From assembly GCA_029256645.1 (NCBI GenBank), contig JAQSXM010000237.1, forward strand, positions 1 to 5,873: DNA of 5,873 bases. Direction: 5' to 3'. Shown in pieces: positions 1 through 5,807 of the stretch. Each line of letters begins with the position of its first letter. Position 1 is the stretch's first letter. This DNA comes from Sporomusa sp. GTDB taxonomy: Bacteria; Bacillota_C; Negativicutes; Sporomusales; Sporomusaceae. Below the pieces are notes generated by a model that searched no databases, was not told the DNA's origin, and saw nothing but the letters and a program-made list of their open reading frames with translations. Both the position numbers and the translations under genes were made by a program.

Positions 1-62
1 CCGGGAATATGAACTGTTCCTACCAACCCCGTAGTGGGGGTTATTGTAATGACTTCTCCCAT
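1..62 (-). CDS. aroA: EPSP synthase (3-phosphoshikimate 1-carboxyvinyltransferase), N-terminal fragment
   Basis: Only the first 20 codons are in the window; the gene runs off the left edge. The visible peptide begins [20 protein letters not shown] and is followed by a glycine. This matches the start of EPSP synthases, where a short strand leads to a VPGDKS-type motif that binds shikimate-3-phosphate. The enzyme joins PEP to shikimate-3-phosphate in the cytoplasm, the penultimate step to chorismate. I chose the ATG at 60-62 because AGAGGG (69-74) sits 6 nt upstream; the in-frame ATG at 66-68 lies too close to that site. It starts 36 nt after aroF ends and is probably co-transcribed with it. 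The family call rests on a short stretch plus the aroF neighbour. Confidence 0.82.
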   Translation of the reverse strand, partial: MGEVITITPTTGLVGTVHIP

Positions 63-98
63 AATCATCCCTCTTTGCCGATATATTTCTTTAAGTTC

Positions 99-1109
99 TT
101 ATAATGAACGCCCAAGAGCTGTGGTTAACGTATCCAGTTCAGACATAAGCTGGGCAAAGTTGCCTGGAGTCAACGATTGCGGTCCATCAGACAATGCCTC
201 TTCCGGACAAGGATGTACCTCGATTAGAAGACCATCCGCGCCGGCGGCAACCGAAGCCTTCGCCATCGGGTTTACCCAGCGCCAGTTGCCTGTGCCGTGG
301 CTAGGATCGACAATAACAGGTAAATGGCTTAGATGCTTTATTACCGGAACCGCTGTCAAATCCAAGGTGTTGCGTGTATAAGTTTCATAGGTGCGGATGC
401 CTCGTTCACACAGTACAACCTGATTATTACCACCTGACATTATATACTCAGCAGCCATCAGCCATTCTTCAATAGTAGCCGCCAGACCGCGTTTAAGTAA
501 AACAGGCTTTTGAGCTGCGGCTACTTCCTTTAACAGCACGAAATTTTGCATATTACGGGTACCTATTTGCAGCATATCAACATGCTCCGCTATCAACTCT
601 ACTTTGCGCGGGTCAGTTACTTCAGAGACTATTGGCAGCCCTACTTCACGGCCAACAGCCTTGATAATTTCCAGTCCCTCCTTTTCCAGCCCTTGAAAGC
701 TATAGGGGGAAGAGCGTGGTTTATAAGCCCCGCCCCTAAGCATAACTGCCCCGGCCGCTTTAACACTAACCCCCGTCTGGTAAAGCTGGTTATAACTCTC
801 AATGGCACATGGACCGGCAATAACTGGAATGATACTATCGCCAAAACAGGCATTACCTACTGTGACAACAGTATTTTTTTTCTGATACTCCCGGCTGGCT
901 AATTTATAGGGTGTTTCGACAATAACAACCCTATCCACACCAGGCATTCTTTCATATAGTTCTGGCTGGCAGGCTGATAAGTCGCCATTCGCCGTAATAA
1001 TGGTTTTATCTGAACTAGTTATCGCGTGACCATCAAGTCCAAGTTGACAGAGTTTGTCCAGTACCCGGTTAATTTGATCAATAGTGGGCGCGTTCATCAT
1101 TATAATCAT
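99..1109 (-). CDS. aroF: DAHP synthase, type I-beta (3-deoxy-7-phosphoheptulonate synthase)
   Basis: It condenses PEP and erythrose-4-phosphate to DAHP, the entry step of the shikimate pathway, in the cytoplasm. The 336 residues have an N-terminal ferredoxin-like domain (about 1-80) and a TIM-barrel catalytic domain. Visible barrel motifs are GPCAIES (99-105), RGGAYKPR (125-132), [10 protein letters not shown] (181-190), LLKRG (204-208), DPSHGTG (268-274) and IEVHP (296-300). The expected metal ligands are all present: Cys101, His271, Glu297 and Asp308. The length and N-terminal domain match the Thermotoga-type I-beta enzymes, in which that domain mediates feedback inhibition by Tyr/Phe; the same role here is an inference. 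GGAGG (1116-1120) lies 6 nt before the ATG at 1109. A 127-nt AT-rich gap separates it from the upstream gene; it holds a CTAATATTAG palindrome (1174-1183) but no promoter I would defend. aroA follows, with no tyrA between them. Confidence 0.96.
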   Translation of the reverse strand: MIIMMNAPTIDQINRVLDKLCQLGLDGHAITSSDKTIITANGDLSACQPELYERMPGVDRVVIVETPYKLASREYQKKNTVVTVGNACFGDSIIPVIAGPCAIESYNQLYQTGVSVKAAGAVMLRGGAYKPRSSPYSFQGLEKEGLEIIKAVGREVGLPIVSEVTDPRKVELIAEHVDMLQIGTRNMQNFVLLKEVAAAQKPVLLKRGLAATIEEWLMAAEYIMSGGNNQVVLCERGIRTYETYTRNTLDLTAVPVIKHLSHLPVIVDPSHGTGNWRWVNPMAKASVAAGADGLLIEVHPCPEEALSDGPQSLTPGNFAQLMSELDTLTTALGRSL

Positions 1110-1236
1110 AGCAGGCCTCCACGAATATCCAAAAATGTATTATTTATAATTCCCTGCCCAAAGAATTTTTCCTCTAATATTAGCGTTTTGATGCTAACTT
1201 TTTGTAAATATTTCAAACTTGATTCCCAATAACAGC

Positions 1237-1794
1237 TCAACGCTTAAAAACAACCTTGCCTACTACAATCATATTACTCTTACTTTCAAGCATAATCCCG
1301 TCGACAGGGTTTATCATATCGCCATGATGGGTATCGATGATGAATTGGGCAGGATTTTTTACATTGACAGCATCAATCTCAATATAATCGCCGTCATAGA
1401 CTGTCAGCGCAACATTTCCTTTGCTAAAATCTCCCCCTGTTTCACCATTTACTGTAACAATCGCGGCATTACTTGCTGGTGGGTTAATCATCCGGATAGT
1501 TATACTTTGACTGGGTCTAAGGGTGCGAATTGACCTTGTTACAACTTTGTTCACGGCGTTCATTTCCTTATTTGGATTAGGCCAGGGGACATCGGACGCA
1601 TACATGGTCGCTGGCGATGTTATTTGATCCCCTTCCAGCTTGTCAACCAGCGAAAGATACTTACGGGCATCGCTGCTTAGGAGGAGCGTCTGAACGGCCA
1701 AAAGCAGAACAACGGCAACTGTCGCCAGTCGTATCAGCAGTCGATCAACAGTAAAGAATTGTTTGCGGCGGAACTTATGCTTCCTATCTTCCAT
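1237..1794 (-). CDS. Hypothetical membrane-anchored protein, one N-terminal helix and extracytoplasmic domain
   Basis: I do not recognise this 185-residue protein. It starts with a very basic cytoplasmic stretch (residues 1-18, many Lys/Arg), then one hydrophobic helix (about 19-40). The remaining 145 residues have no further membrane segment, which suggests a single-pass anchor with its main domain outside the membrane. Residues 41-60 (DARKYLSLVDKLEGD) could form a short amphipathic or coiled helix. From about residue 83 the alternating hydrophobic pattern suggests a small beta-rich domain, with TVNGETGGDF, YDGDYIEID and MIVVGKVVFKR at the end. There are no cysteines and no lipobox. GGAGGG (1801-1806) is 6 nt before the ATG. 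It begins 28 nt after the HI0933-family gene ends, so it is probably co-transcribed with it. A cell-envelope role is possible but not shown. Confidence 0.8.
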   Translation of the reverse strand: MEDRKHKFRRKQFFTVDRLLIRLATVAVVLLLAVQTLLLSSDARKYLSLVDKLEGDQITSPATMYASDVPWPNPNKEMNAVNKVVTRSIRTLRPSQSITIRMINPPASNAAIVTVNGETGGDFSKGNVALTVYDGDYIEIDAVNVKNPAQFIIDTHHGDMINPVDGIMLESKSNMIVVGKVVFKR

Positions 1795-1822
1795 ATCACA
1801 CCCTCCCTATGCGTAGTTATGA

Positions 1823-3064
1823 TTAGTCCTGAGCAGCATATTTACCGGCTACATAGCCGGAGGAAAAAGCTGCCTGAAGATTAAAACCGCCAGTATAACC
1901 ATCAATATCAATAACCTCACCGGCAAAAAACAGACCTGTTACCAGTTTTGATTCCATCGTGCGTGAGTTAAGCTCTTTTGTGCTTACCCCGCCAGCTGTT
2001 ACTATTGCTTCAGCAACCGGTCTGGTTTGTGATATTGTAAAAGTAAGATGTTGTAGTACATCAAGTAGACGAAGGCGCTCTTCTTTGGTAATTTGATGTA
2101 CAAATTTATCAGGATCAATAATAGCCAGGTCAATTACTACCGGTATTATCTTGGCTGGCAGTAGCTCATTAAGGGAGTTTTTCAACTGTTTCCTGGCGAA
2201 TTTAGTAAAGTCCCGTTGCAAACGCTTGTCCAGGGTTTCGCTAGACAGCGCCGGTTTGAGGTTAATCTCAATGGTCACCTCCTGATTGGGAGTCGCTGCA
2301 AATAGCTCGGAAACTTTTTTGCTTAATGACAGAATAATGGGGCCTGATAAACCATAATGCGTAAACAGCATTTCACCAAATTCCTCAGCAGCCTTTTTTC
2401 CGCCGCCCATAACTGTCGCCGTTACGTTTTTCAGTGACAGGCCTTGTAGCTCACCTATCCACTCTTCTTCAACCTCAACTGGCACCAGCGAGGGTTTAAG
2501 CGGCACTATGGTATGTCCTGCTGCCTGCGCCAGGCGGTAGCCGTCACCAGAAGACCCTGTACCTGGATAAGAGGCTCCACCTGTTGCGATAATGACAGCA
2601 TCGGCGTGATATTCTCTAGCGATTGTTGCTGCACCAGTAATAATGCCATTTTCAAAGAGTAGCTTTTTCACAGTTTGTCCTGTTTTTACATCAACATGTA
2701 ATCGGGATAATTCCTTGGCAAATGTTCTAATTACATCTTTGGCCTGATCGCTGACTGGAAAAACGCGACCACCGCGCTCTACTTTGGTTGGCAAACCAGC
2801 ATGCTCTAAGAAATCAACAATGTCTTGATTGGTGAATGCATTGAACGCACTATATAGAAATGCACCATTCCCAGGCATATTCTTTACCAGTTCGTGAAGG
2901 TCACAGCTGTTGGTGATATTACAGCGACCTTTACCGGTTATCAGTATTTTTCGGCCAATATCTTTCATTTTCTCTAATACCGTCACTGCGGCTCCGTGCT
3001 GGGCAGCGCTGATAGCGGCTAATATCCCGGCCGCACCACCACCGATAATGAGAACCTTCTTCAT
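1823..3064 (-). CDS. HI0933/YhiN-family FAD-dependent oxidoreductase (BaiN-like)
   Basis: This predicted flavoprotein (413 residues from the chosen start) has an N-terminal Rossmann dinucleotide-binding motif, VLIIGGGAAG (4-13), with Glu31 at the end of the second strand for the FAD ribose. The family signature GRKILITGKGRCNITN follows (37-52), then ATGGASYPGTG (160-170). The C-terminal FAD-binding closure is TAGGVSTKE (356-364) and FFAGEVIDIDGYTGGFNLQ (379-397). The length is typical of the family. Some members are reported to reduce bile-acid intermediates; for most, including this one, the substrate is unknown. I placed the start at ATG 3062-3064 because MKKVLIIGGG is the standard family N-terminus. 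The ribosome site there is weak (GAAAGTGAG, about 9 nt upstream). The frame is open further upstream to 3193, but that would run through a terminator and into rluB. The family commonly sits beside rluB and aromatic-amino-acid genes in Bacillota. Confidence 0.93.
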   Translation of the reverse strand: MKKVLIIGGGAAGILAAISAAQHGAAVTVLEKMKDIGRKILITGKGRCNITNSCDLHELVKNMPGNGAFLYSAFNAFTNQDIVDFLEHAGLPTKVERGGRVFPVSDQAKDVIRTFAKELSRLHVDVKTGQTVKKLLFENGIITGAATIAREYHADAVIIATGGASYPGTGSSGDGYRLAQAAGHTIVPLKPSLVPVEVEEEWIGELQGLSLKNVTATVMGGGKKAAEEFGEMLFTHYGLSGPIILSLSKKVSELFAATPNQEVTIEINLKPALSSETLDKRLQRDFTKFARKQLKNSLNELLPAKIIPVVIDLAIIDPDKFVHQITKEERLRLLDVLQHLTFTISQTRPVAEAIVTAGGVSTKELNSRTMESKLVTGLFFAGEVIDIDGYTGGFNLQAAFSSGYVAGKYAAQD

Positions 3065-3099
3065 GTGGGTCACACTCACTTTCAAGTAGCTGTTGTAGT

Positions 3100-3132
3100 A
3101 AAAAAAACCCTTATTTATCTTTGAAATAAGGG
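3100..3132 (-). terminator. Intrinsic (Rho-independent) terminator after rluB
   Basis: CCCTTATTT (3108-3116) and AAATAAGGG (3124-3132) form a perfect 9-bp stem around a 7-nt loop. On the minus strand the stem is followed directly by eight T residues (3107 down to 3100). There is no T run on the other side, so it acts leftward. It sits 8 nt after the rluB stop codon and ends the rluB transcription unit. The HI0933-family gene starts 36 nt beyond it, too little room for an obvious promoter, so that gene may depend on read-through or on a promoter inside the end of rluB. Confidence 0.87.
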
Positions 3133-3140
3133 TAAAAAAC

Positions 3141-3872
3141 TTATCCGTTTTTTTTCTTACCAAGCCGTTTGAGTTCTTCAACCTCACTGGCAAGCAGTTG
3201 GCGGTACTGCCCGCGGTGAAGCCCCTCTAATGTTAAGAAGGCATATTGAATTCGTTTTAAATTTTTGACAGGGTAGCCAATCGTTTCGCACATGCGGCGA
3301 ATCTGCCTGTTTTTTCCTTCGTAAATGACAATCTCTAATGTTGTTAATTGTTTTTCGCGGTCAATGTCCACAATATTAATTTTTGCCGGAGCGGTAACAC
3401 CATCTTCCAGTTTAATACCAACCCGCAGCTTATCAAGTTTTTCTTCAGGCGGGAATCCCTCAACCTTAGCCAAATAAGTTTTGGCAATCTCATGACTAGG
3501 ATGGGTTAAGGCGTGAGTCACATCACCGTCATTAGTCATAATCAATAATCCCTCAGTATTATAATCCAGTCTGCCAACAGGGTAAATTCGCTCGGGAATT
3601 TTGGCAACAATATCAGCTACTGTTTTGCGGCCCCGGGGATCTTCTAGTGTTGTTACTACCCCCTTGGGTTTATTAAGTAAAATGTAAACATACTTTTCAG
3701 CTTTTAGCGGTTTGCCATCAACAGCGACCCGGTCTTTCCGAGGCTCAATCTTAGTTCCAAGCTCGGTTACTACTTTACCATTGACAGTAACCCGCCCGGC
3801 TGTAATAAGTTCCTCAGCATCCCGCCGCGAAGCAATTCCAGCTTGAGCAATAACTTTCTGCAAACGTTCCAA
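3141..3872 (-). CDS. rluB: 23S rRNA pseudouridine synthase, RsuA/RluB/E/F family
   Basis: It isomerises a uridine of 23S rRNA to pseudouridine (position 2605 in E. coli RluB numbering) during ribosome assembly. The protein has 243 residues. An S4 RNA-binding domain covers about 1-60 (MERLQKVIAQAGIASRRDAEELI, GRVTVNGK). The catalytic domain follows with LNKPKGVVTT (66-75) and the active-site motif GRLDYNTEGLL (100-110), in which Asp103 is the catalytic aspartate. YEGKNRQIRRMCETIGYPV, the family's C-terminal signature, lies near residues 184-202. The start is TTG (3870-3872): it gives the standard family N-terminus and has GTAGGA 8 nt upstream, and no ATG lies nearby in frame. The last codons (KKKNG) sit on an A8 run. 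It follows the flavoprotein gene by 27 nt and is closed by a terminator. Confidence 0.95.
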   Translation of the reverse strand: MERLQKVIAQAGIASRRDAEELITAGRVTVNGKVVTELGTKIEPRKDRVAVDGKPLKAEKYVYILLNKPKGVVTTLEDPRGRKTVADIVAKIPERIYPVGRLDYNTEGLLIMTNDGDVTHALTHPSHEIAKTYLAKVEGFPPEEKLDKLRVGIKLEDGVTAPAKINIVDIDREKQLTTLEIVIYEGKNRQIRRMCETIGYPVKNLKRIQYAFLTLEGLHRGQYRQLLASEVEELKRLGKKKNG

Positions 3873-3899
3873 AATTTGATTCCTACTTTCCTTACTATA

Positions 3900-4883
3900 T
3901 TAGTCTTGGATAAATTGACCAAAATCAGTCTGCACCTTACAGGTGCGTACTCGGCTATTATTCTTGGTTAGCCGTTCACAACTGCCGCAAATACCTTCAC
4001 CACAACACATTGTAGTGTTGTTGGTAGCAGCCATGGGTAAATTTACTCCGGAGGCTTGCATAGCGGCAATAATGCCGTAATGCTGGTCGTCAGGACCGGC
4101 ACTCACGATTAGATCAGGCAGTCCATCCTTGTCAGCTAAGATTTCGGCTAGGGCATGCATACCAAACTGACGCATAGATGCTACTTCCTGTACCTGTACG
4201 CCAAGTGCGGCTAGTTCTTCGGCAATAAATACTTTGCCTATCTTACCTGGCGCTAAGATAGCCTTAACACTATTGCCCTTTTTAAGCAGCTTGTGAGTGA
4301 TCGGTACAGCAGGCGGCTGACCCATACCCCCAGCTATCAATACTATTTTACCATTATCTACATTGTCAATCCAGGGCTGACCAAAAATACCGTTATAATA
4401 TGGACCGCGTACCAGCACTTGTTTGTTGTCATCAGCAAGTAACCGCGAAGACTTGGGTCCGAGGGTTTCGATAACTACCTGTAGTTTATTCTCGGAAACC
4501 TTCATGACACCTACTGGAAAGTGATAAAAATGCTGGTCAGACGGCCGGCGCATAAAAATAAAAGCACCGCATTTGTCAAGTGACTGGGCAAGCTCAGGGA
4601 GCACTCCAAACTCTAATAAGTATGTATGTTCAGCAATTTTTTGTTTGATGATAAATTCTGTGTCAGACTCTAACCGAACAGGTCTGTCAGCATCGCTGCC
4701 CCAGCTTTGTTTTTTCTGCTGCCACTGCTTTTCATATAGTATGCACACTCCGCTCCAGTTGCAATCACATACTGGTTCACCTTTTAGATGACTACAAAAC
4801 GTACAATGGTTGGTCTGTGAGAGCAGGCATGGGCAGTAGGGTGAGTTGATGTCAATGCATTTTATGGATAGTTTGTTCCACAT
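3900..4883 (-). CDS. Ferredoxin-reductase/PyrK-like FAD/NAD-binding Fe-S oxidoreductase with Cys-rich N-terminal domain
   Basis: This electron-transfer flavoprotein has 327 residues from the chosen ATG. The first 50 residues carry eight cysteines (9, 17, 19, 27, 30, 39, 41, 47) in YCPC, CTFC and CDC groups, a probable metal or Fe-S site. A ferredoxin-reductase FAD barrel follows with RRP (112-114) and RGPYYNGIFG (159-168). The NAD domain has VLIAGGMGQPP (181-191) and VSAGPDD (260-266). The C-terminal C-x4-C-x2-C-x12-C motif (Cys294, 299, 302, 315) is that of PyrK, which binds a 2Fe-2S cluster. Family databases usually call such proteins sulfide/dihydroorotate dehydrogenase-like. PyrK normally works with PyrD, but no pyrD is present here, so a role in pyrimidine synthesis is not supported and the partner is unknown. 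A GTG at 4889 is in frame but overlaps the ribosome site; ATG 4883 is correctly spaced. Its start is probably translationally coupled to the small upstream ORF. Confidence 0.9.
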   Translation of the reverse strand: MWNKLSIKCIDINSPYCPCLLSQTNHCTFCSHLKGEPVCDCNWSGVCILYEKQWQQKKQSWGSDADRPVRLESDTEFIIKQKIAEHTYLLEFGVLPELAQSLDKCGAFIFMRRPSDQHFYHFPVGVMKVSENKLQVVIETLGPKSSRLLADDNKQVLVRGPYYNGIFGQPWIDNVDNGKIVLIAGGMGQPPAVPITHKLLKKGNSVKAILAPGKIGKVFIAEELAALGVQVQEVASMRQFGMHALAEILADKDGLPDLIVSAGPDDQHYGIIAAMQASGVNLPMAATNNTTMCCGEGICGSCERLTKNNSRVRTCKVQTDFGQFIQD

Positions 4884-4888
4884 GTTCA

Positions 4889-4897
4889 CCCCTCCTT
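4889..4897 (-). promoter_or_regulatory. Ribosome-binding site of the PyrK-like gene, overlapping the upstream stop codon
   Basis: The minus strand reads AAGGAGGGG here, a near-perfect anti-16S match. AGGAGG ends 7 nt before ATG 4883, which decides that start over the GTG at 4889. The stop codon (TAA, 4896-4898) of the preceding small ORF overlaps this site. A ribosome finishing that ORF would stop on top of it, so coupled translation is likely. Confidence 0.8.
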
Positions 4898-5123
4898 ATA
4901 CCAGGCAGGTATTATAAATATCTGATAAATTGGCTTTAGTTACGCGATCATTAATTTCTCCTCGCTGAGCTGAGTACAATCCCAACTTTTTCATGCGTTC
5001 AAAATAGACAGAGCCGGAAAAAGTATACCTGAGTCTGATTCCTTCTTCAGTAGCCATTTGTTCATGAATAAAAGTAATGAAATCACCGGAAGCCAGCTCA
5101 GCGGGTAATTCCAGATACTGCAT
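4896..5123 (-). CDS. Small hypothetical protein, unrecognised
   Basis: From ATG 5123 this is a 75-residue soluble-looking protein (MQYLELPAELASGDFITF..., ending NTCLV). It has mixed charge, no membrane helix and a single cysteine near the C-terminus. I do not recognise the family. Support for coding is the protein-like composition and the way its stop codon falls inside the ribosome site of the PyrK-like gene, as in coupled operon genes. Against it, the ribosome site before ATG 5123 is poor. The frame stays open upstream to an ATG at 5234. That extension is AT-rich and hydrophobic, has no ribosome site and abuts a hairpin, so I left it out. It could also be the remnant of a longer gene. Confidence 0.5.
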   Translation of the reverse strand: MQYLELPAELASGDFITFIHEQMATEEGIRLRYTFSGSVYFERMKKLGLYSAQRGEINDRVTKANLSDIYNTCLV

Positions 5124-5250
5124 ATCCAGACAGCAGCGTACGGAATAGTGGACACATTGACATGCAAGTAGGTTTATTTTAATTAATATTACTTCAATTA
5201 TTATCCATATACGTCCAATCAAATTCTTATGCACGATTATGAAAGCGTTA

Positions 5251-5275
5251 AAGCCCTGGCATATCGCCAGGGCTT
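5251..5275 (-). terminator. Strong hairpin, probable terminator (possibly bidirectional)
   Basis: AAGCCCTGGC (5251-5260) and GCCAGGGCTT (5266-5275) make a perfect 10-bp, mostly GC stem with a 5-nt loop. On the minus strand it is followed by CTTTAACG and on the plus strand by CTTCTCTTACG. Both T tracts are poor, so termination strength and direction are uncertain. Position favours ending leftward transcripts that come from the 49-codon gene or from the promoter-like site at 5382-5408. Confidence 0.58.
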
Positions 5276-5381
5276 CTCTTACGCACGTTTCCGTTTTAAA
5301 TTCTTCTTTCGCTTTAATAGCTAAAATGCTTGGCTATGAAGTCTTTACCTTATTGATAGATCAGTCATAGAAATGAGGTTC

Positions 5382-5408
5382 ATTATATCTAAATTGTTCT
5401 TGAGTCAA
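5382..5408 (-). promoter_or_regulatory. Candidate sigma-A-type promoter reading leftward
   Basis: On the minus strand TTGACT (5408-5403, five of six consensus bases) is followed after 15 nt by a perfect TATAAT (5387-5382). The spacer is 2 nt shorter than ideal. Predicted transcription would start near 5375 and meet the hairpin at 5275-5251 about 100 nt later. The downstream product could be a short RNA or, with read-through, the mRNA of the small hypothetical gene and the PyrK-like gene. Confidence 0.4.
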
Positions 5409-5485
5409 TCTTCACTTTGATTTAGCAGTACTAAAGTCTCTAATACTATTTTTTCATTTTGCAACTCTTGGAGCCAATCTACTCC
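5405..5485 (-). other. Open -1-frame extension of the 49-codon gene
   Basis: Just before the TAG of the small membrane protein gene, the -1 frame reads GVDWLQELQNEKIVLETLVL and then LNQSED, ending at TGA (5405-5407). That is 26 codons of protein-like, amphipathic sequence that could continue the helix ending in LERKKE. No ATG or GTG with a ribosome site starts this frame independently. The junction is purine-rich (GAA AGA AAG AAG GAG TAG). It could be a programmed -1 shift giving a 74-residue product, a one-base indel in a gene that used to be longer, or chance. I cannot decide from one sequence. Confidence 0.28.
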
Positions 5486-5628
5486 TTCTTTCTTTCTAAC
5501 GTGCTCGCAATCCTTTGCAACGCCTTATTTATTCCAGCAAGCTGCATAAGGAAGTAAATAACTACAATTGCATACAAAATCATAAATACCATTCCAAACG
5601 GAAAAAAGCCGCCACCGTAATCCATCAT
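5479..5628 (-). CDS. Small single-helix membrane protein (49 aa), unrecognised
   Basis: The gene encodes 49 residues. A short Gly/aromatic N-terminus (MMDYGGGFFPFG) leads into one hydrophobic helix at about 11-32 (MVFMILYAIVVIYFLMQL). An amphipathic, basic C-terminal tail follows (NKALQRIASTLERKKE). The charge pattern predicts the N-terminus outside and the tail in the cytoplasm. AAAGGAG (5638-5644) lies 9 nt before the first ATG. A second ATG follows immediately and either could be used. The strong ribosome site, the sharp hydrophobic/charged partition and the structured leader upstream support a real gene. I do not recognise the family and assign no function; small proteins of this shape often modulate larger membrane proteins. 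The -1 frame beyond the stop is open for another 26 codons. Confidence 0.72.
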   Translation of the reverse strand: MMDYGGGFFPFGMVFMILYAIVVIYFLMQLAGINKALQRIASTLERKKE

Positions 5629-5637
5629 AACTCATCA

Positions 5638-5690
5638 CTCCTTTACTCAGATAGGATAAACAAGAATTACGGGTTTATACTATGAGTAAA
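5638..5690 (-). promoter_or_regulatory. Ribosome site of the 49-codon gene with an upstream pairing partner
   Basis: The ribosome site AAAGGAG is at 5638-5644 on the minus strand. TGAGTAAA (5649-5642) overlaps its first three bases and is perfectly complementary to TTTACTCA (5690-5683). That 8-bp stem would end flush against GGAG. A further TAG/CTA match extends it across a 2-nt bulge. The same TTTACTCATAG bases form the 3' strand of the closing stem of the RNA at 5672-5800. The two pairings exclude each other, so RNA folding could set access to the ribosome site. The pairing is visible in the sequence; the regulatory role is inferred. Confidence 0.42.
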
Positions 5691-5800
5691 TAAAGGCCGT
5701 ACCCCGAAGGATACAGTGGGCGAGATGCCTGCCGGTACAGCCGAAACTCCTCCAGGGAGTCGCGGGAAGCACGGAGCACTCACTTGGAAATAGTATAACC
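5672..5800 (-). ncRNA. Structured leader RNA, candidate riboswitch or attenuator of unknown class
   Basis: Read on the minus strand, the ends pair as GGTTATACTAT (5800-5790) with ATAGTATAAACC (5683-5672), with one bulged base. The stem continues inward as GAGT/ACTC (5781-5778 with 5687-5684) across an asymmetric bulge (5789-5782). Inside are ACTCC-CTGGA-GGAGT (5760-5746), the long pairing GGCTGTACC/GGTACGGCC (5742-5734 with 5703-5695), GGC-ATCTC-GCC (5729-5719) and GTATCC-TTCG-GGGTAC (5714-5699), a UUCG-capped hairpin. Position 5698/5739 and position 5702/5711 are U·G pairs on this strand but C·A mismatches on the other, which favours the minus strand. A plausible promoter starts transcription at its 5' edge, and a small membrane protein gene follows. 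I see no match to TPP, FMN, SAM, lysine, glycine, cobalamin, c-di-GMP or T-box consensus motifs as I know them. Confidence 0.6.
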
Positions 5801-5807
5801 ATTCATA

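Larger units (their letters stand above)
5124..5478. other. Gene-poor stretch between the two small genes
   Basis: No complete gene is supported in these 355 nt. From left to right it holds an AT-rich segment (about 5165-5230), a strong GC-rich hairpin (5251-5275), a promoter-like pair reading leftward (5382-5408), and a -1-frame open stretch following the 49-codon gene (5405-5485). On the plus strand only a 14-codon ORF near 5326 is visible, without a ribosome site. Confidence 0.6.

Noticed and set aside
34..902. Plus-strand ORFs opposite aroF
   Set aside because: They are shadows of a well-conserved gene and have no recognisable products.
3065..3193. In-frame N-terminal extension of the HI0933-family protein (43 residues)
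   Set aside because: It overlaps the end of rluB and runs through a strong intrinsic terminator. The family starts at the MKKVLIIGGG-type strand.
4884..4889. GTG start for the PyrK-like protein, two codons before ATG 4883
   Set aside because: GTG 4889 overlaps the ribosome-site sequence itself, while ATG 4883 has 7-nt spacing.
5124..5234. 37-residue hydrophobic extension of the small ORF upstream of the PyrK-like gene
   Set aside because: It has no ribosome site, is AT-rich, lies directly against the 5251-5275 hairpin, and its apparent membrane helix is what AT-rich DNA gives by chance.
5325..5369. 14-codon plus-strand ORF (MLGYEVFTLLIDQS)
   Set aside because: It has no ribosome site and no coding signal beyond being open.
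5717..5730. CCCACTG on the minus strand, resembling the cobalamin-riboswitch box GCCACTG
   Set aside because: One base differs, and the other conserved cobalamin aptamer segments are not present in the right order.
5743..5761. Hammerhead-like GAAA-stem-TC on the plus strand inside the structured element
   Set aside because: The essential CTGATGA core is absent upstream, and the wobble pairs point to the minus strand as the RNA.
5771..5777. ACGGAGC on the plus strand as a CsrA-type GGA loop site
   Set aside because: It is a single short motif, on the less likely RNA strand, and no CsrA-regulated gene is in view.
5672..5800. Interpretation of the terminal inverted repeats as a MITE
   Set aside because: The repeats are joined by a nested set of further stems and have no flanking target-site duplication that I can see. 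An RNA fold explains the pairing better.
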